A DNA stretch of 64,000 bases, from NCBI GenBank assembly GCA_032622095.1, contig CP136062.1, positions 36,704,918 through 36,768,917 on the forward strand, written 5' to 3'. The notes beneath the pieces are model-generated. The model made no database searches. It saw only the letters and a program-made list of their open reading frames with translations, and was not told where the DNA came from. The translations under genes were made by a program, and so were the position numbers. The stretch is from Siphonodentalium dalli. Lineage: Eukaryota; Mollusca; Scaphopoda; Gadilida; Siphonodentaliidae. Below, in pieces: positions 60,559 through 64,000 of this stretch. How positions within the stretch are numbered: position 1 is the first letter of the stretch; each line of letters begins with the position of its first letter.

Positions 60559-60965
60559 AGGGGGAGGTCAAGTGACCAATATTAAATGGGGATTTCCATG
60601 CAAATCTTCCCAGCAAAAGTATCTATGAATCAGTTGGCTGGAAACTAAAACAGCCATATCACTAAACAGACATAACATTAAATTGGCGGCTGGGCTTGGT
60701 AAGTAGGCAATGTTTTGCTATAAATTTATTTTTGAGAATTATGTTATGGAATTACAACACTTGACCTAGTTTTGAAAAACCGATACAAAATTCCAAAATA
60801 AATACACCAACATTCTAATGGAACAAATTTTAGCCGACCTGACAGGTAAATGTGTGTTGTTTTCAATACCGCACAAAGTCACACTCAGAAATATTTGCAA
60901 TTCTGTAAATTTGCTGCGGATATTTGCATGGAAATGCCCAATCAAAATTAGTTACGTGACGTTAT
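60559..60965. mobile_element. About 400-bp relative of the element at 16448
   Basis: AGGGGGAGGTCAAGTGACCA and GGGGATTTCCATGCAAATCT at the left match the 16448 element's end. ACTCAGAAATATTTGCAATTCTG and ATTTGCATGGAAATGCCCA-TCAAAAT at 60872-60950 match its right end inverted. It follows TTA shared with the 59579 element's edge. The right terminus is eroded. Confidence 0.55.
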
Positions 60966-61939
60966 CCTTCGCACGATTTGCAAACATCCTGCCAAATGGT
61001 AAGATATTTAAACAAAGAATTTATCTGGATCTATCAGGCGAAAAATTGTGAAGTTCTTCATCATATAATCTTACCAACGATTACGAACAACAAAACATTT
61101 GAATTTTATACAATTAAGAAGTTGAAAATGATATTTTCTTGTTATTCTCTTTCAGTATCAAGAACGGCTATAATAATTAATAATTTATCGCAACACTCCA
61201 ATCATCAAATAGCTTATTGCCCTGGCCCTATGTGAGGAAGCTCCATTTGTGCCATAATGTTGAGCTAGATTTTCATATTGCATAATATAGCATCATACCC
61301 AAATACTATAATGGAGATTAAATCAGTCACAAATATCCCAATGAAAACAAATGTTGATATGAAGTGTGGTCCACTCAAGCAGGGGCCAATCAACTGGAAT
61401 TAGACCACAGTGTTATGAGATATGGTCGTTAGCTATATTATGGTTATGAACCCACGACACATAACTCAGCTCATCCCAATTTTTCATTGATCAAAAGGCA
61501 TGAGATGGAAATTCTCTAATATAGAAAAATATATATGGGTGGTTGCCTTTCTAAATGAAAATAATCATCACTACATTTCACAAATATGGAATAATTAAGT
61601 CTCCTCTCATTTTCTTCAGATATGATATCATTGACATATGAACTTCACTTTTGAAGAAAAAAATATTTTACAGAGGTTTTTGTGAACTGAAAACAGTGAA
61701 ATTTATACGTTTTTATATACTAAATGTAAAGTAAATGGTACATATAGTACCCAAAATGGGTAGATTGTTCTTAAATAGTGGGGTACATATATTTCTTGTA
61801 TCAAATTTGGCAAATAAATTCCTAACAAATTTTGAGAAATTACATTTGGAAATACCAGAACATTTTTCGCAAAACGTGCGTCTGACCCTTAATTGTTGGA
61901 AAATTGCTATTTTCAGGAATTACTAATTATTGTAGTTAC

Positions 61940-62469
61940 CTTTCCAATGTTTCGATTCCTGCAGTCGAATCGATATCGAAGTCTGCGGCACTAGGGTCAG
62001 GTTCATCAAATAGATCTGGTGAGCCGTCAGGGGATGCAGCATTCACGTCGTTTGCCGGAGAGCCAGCGTCTTCGTGATCTGCATTAGTGTTTTCGGTGTC
62101 GCAGTCGAAGTCGTTCGTCAGGATCTCGGCGAATTCTCCCGGAAAGATGTCCCTGACAGCCTGGGAAATGGCATCCGGCTCCTGTTCTGTATCTGTATTA
62201 TGTCGTTGTTTCCTTTTAGCGCTGTCAAAGTCTTTCTTGGCTGTGATCTTCATACGCTTCCAAACACCTTTCAGCTGTTGGAGGGTTCTTTTCACTGTCG
62301 TCCCTCTGTTGAAATCCGCCAAAATTAGCTTCCAGGTTGCAGTTTTCGAATAGTTCATATTAGTGCCAAGTTGCTTGTTTTCAATAACTTCGATATATGG
62401 CTTCATTATATCTATCATGCGCTTTTTGCCGTCCAAGGTAAAATTTTCACGAGCCTTGCTCTGAGCCAT
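61940..62469 (-). CDS. Myb/SANT-like Harbinger protein, exon 1 (DNA-binding domain)
   Basis: First exon of a 258-residue protein completed by 52361-52115. The start is ATG at 62469 (CATC-ATGG context). Residues about 8-80 form a Myb/SANT-like domain of the MSANTD/Myb_DNA-bind_5 type: ENFTLDGKKRMIDIM, NYSKTATWKLILADFN, LKGVWKRMKITAKKD. A Lys/Arg stretch (SAKRKQRH) may be a nuclear signal. The rest is acidic. In characterised Harbinger systems this partner binds the transposon ends and brings the transposase into the nucleus. The exon ends at donor AAAG|GTAACT in phase 2. An unspliced reading would stop two codons later. Confidence 0.9.
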
Positions 62470-62711
62470 GATGTTAGATTATGAATAACCGCTATACAGA
62501 AGTCCGTGAATTCGTCGTGATTACACACCACGCACGGGTGATTCGCCCGATTAGGAGATGAGATGGCGACAACCGGGCGCGTCACACAAAAATGCATTGA
62601 CAAGTGTCCATAACAGACAGACAGGCCACGCCTACTACGCTTGCAATTGAACTATTGTGGCCCACATGGAACGCAATCGACCAAATCTATGTCGTCCCAG
62701 CGATGGAGATA

Positions 62712-62787
62712 AACTTGGTTTTACTACTAAACCCAGTTTAAACTGGTAGTTTAAACTAGGTCTAAACTGGAGATGCCGATTCGGACC
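62712..62787 (-). repeat. Right TIR and subterminal GTTTAAAC motifs
   Basis: AACTTGGTTTTACTACTAAA, CCCAGTTTAAACTGG and GTTTAAACTAGGTCTAAACT lead into GAGATGCCGATTCGGACC. There are fewer motif copies than at the left end, but the words are the same. Confidence 0.8.
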
Positions 62788-62790
62788 ATA

Positions 62791-63337
62791 GAGTCCGAAC
62801 AGTTAGTATTTTCGTGATAATAATTAATTTGGTTTAATTAAAAGTGTATTCTTTAAATAGTTTCATAAACATTTGAATTTTAAACCAAAATTAAATACTA
62901 GCCTACAACGTATAGACTAGAGTCCAGGACCTGGTTCAACCGAAGCAGTGACGATATACAGCGCTTTTTTATTTATCGGACGTTGACTTATTTGAACCTA
63001 TATATATTATGCAGAAACTAGAATCATCGTGTTTTTATTCAAATAAAATTAATATTGATAAACAAATATATAAATTCTGGATATTAATATTTTTTTCATT
63101 TATATATTGTGACAGTTATTCCATGAAAAAACTTATTTCCACAAGCATTCTACTTTGCCAAGGTATTGCTTCCATCTAGAGGTCACCCCGATTGTCCATG
63201 TGAAGTTTGGTGATGGTCGGATGAGGGAGTTGGCCTCTTATATACGCCCAATTATTTTGTAAAATCCAAGATGGTGTTGGTGGCTTTTCGGTGAAATACG
63301 AAACATTTTTATGACTCCCATCTAGTGGTCACCGAGA
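62791..63337. other. Host flank right of the Harbinger element, nothing recognised
   Basis: No lectin exon or other feature seen. AT-rich. Confidence 0.35.
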
Positions 63338-63735
63338 TCATGCCATGAATCTCCACTCTGGCCAACACTCGTAGAGATCATATTCCACCAGTACAAAACC
63401 TGGGAACGTTTTGAAGGTTTGACAGGGAATCTTATAAAAAATAACACTGGGAATAAATTTCTTAGTTATTACCTGTTCATTAATAATGTAATTCACTATA
63501 GCTGTAGGTGAAGGTCTCAACTCGAAATTGCATGTTTTCTGTGACTTTTGAAAGCCTATTTCGCAATAAACATTGAGTTAATTACCCAGGGAAAATAAAC
63601 AAAGCAAAGCAAAATCGCTCACAAAGTCACTTAAATCCTGGTGTAGTGTATTATTAAGGAATAGATAATAGGCCTAATTAAGAAATATATCCCCCCCGCG
63701 TTATTTGTTCGACTTTATGAGATTCCCTATCAAAC
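63338..63735. repeat. Truncated copy of the ATCATGCCATGAATCTCTACT foldback family
   Basis: GAGATCATGCCATGAATCTC at 63338, then ACCAGTACAAAACCT-GGAACGTTT, TTAGTTATTACCTGTTCATTAATAATG, GGGTAATTAA-type and ATTATTAAGGAATAGATAATA match 56566-57000. It ends at TTCCCTATCAAACC (about 63735) before the right TIR. 63736-64000 shows nothing recognisable. Confidence 0.6.
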
Positions 63736-64000
63736 CAAAGGTATGTGAGTTACGCCACATCATCAAAGTCGAATACCTCACACAGTTTTTTTATGAACTA
63801 TACTCTAAATAGTTTTGGTATATGTCGTTGTGTTCGTCAGTAAATTCTGACTGATTTTCCCCATAGACCACCCAAGTCACGCAACGGTATTCAATAGTCC
63901 AGTGCATTTATGGTTTTACCCAGAACTAATTGCAACATAATGTGTTTGTGCGTGAATAGGTACACAAACCCACAAACAACATACAGAATATCAGCAAACA

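Larger units (their letters stand above)
52362..61939 (-). other. 9.58-kb intron of the Harbinger Myb-like gene
   Basis: Bounded by donor AAAG|GTAACT (minus strand, 61940/61939) and acceptor TTTTTTCAG (52362). It encloses 78 percent of the transposon. It holds at least six other repeats (52915, 53340, 55367, 56566, 58192, 59579 and the element at 60559), which suggests it grew by serial insertion. 53641-55366 and 60966-61939 show nothing recognisable. Confidence 0.75.
50434..62787. mobile_element. 12.35-kb PIF/Harbinger DNA transposon, apparently intact
   Basis: The ends are perfect 18-bp inverted repeats, GGTCCGAATCGGCATCTC, extended imperfectly to about 32 bp, with ATA on both sides (50431-50433, 62788-62790). 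A 3-bp duplication is characteristic of PIF/Harbinger, although TWA (TAA or TTA) is the usual form. Inside are an uninterrupted transposase gene (plus) and a Myb/SANT-like gene (minus) in convergent orientation, the two-gene set of the superfamily. Both ends carry arrays of a GTTTAAAC-like motif. The unusual size comes from the 9.6-kb intron of the Myb-like gene, filled with other repeats. Nothing visible inactivates it. Confidence 0.9.

Noticed and set aside
62074-62353. Two plus-strand frames opposite the Myb-like exon
   Set aside because: Shadows of exon 1 on the minus strand.

Overview
The window is AT-rich, repeat-dense genomic DNA of an animal. It has no bacterial gene organisation. Host coding sequence is almost absent (one good exon, two weak candidates), and most of the 64 kb is mobile or satellite-like DNA. 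Repeats resembling those common in marine invertebrates (clustered GTCCGTCC next to a TATACCCC/GGGGTATA hairpin, GGCCATAACTCTGG, and a GCGCTTTACA tail) suggest a lophotrochozoan such as a mollusc or brachiopod. The taxon is inference, not shown by the sequence.

Layout. 1-6967: two head-to-tail copies of a 4,424-bp terminal-inverted-repeat (TIR) element, abutting through a perfect 40-bp palindrome, then a tandem repeat built on GCGATAAATCGC-type palindromes (6968-8190). 9878-13653: a 3.8-kb foldback structure whose inverted arms carry a roughly 45-bp minisatellite. 14.3-26.3 kb: short inverted-repeat elements (MITE-like) with TTA or TTAA flanks, including one with 22-bp repeats that switch strand and one whose TIRs are themselves long hairpins. 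26.6-34.8 kb: a dispersed repeat family, a second TTAA element, a 5'-truncated non-LTR retrotransposon (27656-28625, minus strand) and simple repeats. 36227-47593: an 11.4-kb Ty3/gypsy LTR retrotransposon with nearly identical 490-bp LTRs, several in-frame stops, a frameshift in pol, and a 1,705-bp internal tandem duplication. 49416-49586: one C-type-lectin-like host exon. 50434-62787: a 12.35-kb, apparently intact PIF/Harbinger DNA transposon.

The Harbinger element is the most complete system here. It has an 18-bp perfect TIR, a 3-bp flanking duplication (ATA) and subterminal arrays of a GTTTAAAC-type motif. Its two genes converge: an intact DDE transposase on the plus strand and a Myb/SANT-like DNA-binding protein on the minus strand. 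The second gene is split by a phase-compatible 9.6-kb intron that encloses most of the element and has itself collected at least six other repeats. In this superfamily the Myb-like partner is known to help nuclear import and DNA targeting of the transposase. The nearby lectin exon suggests the element sits in a host-gene intron, but the next lectin exon is not in the window.
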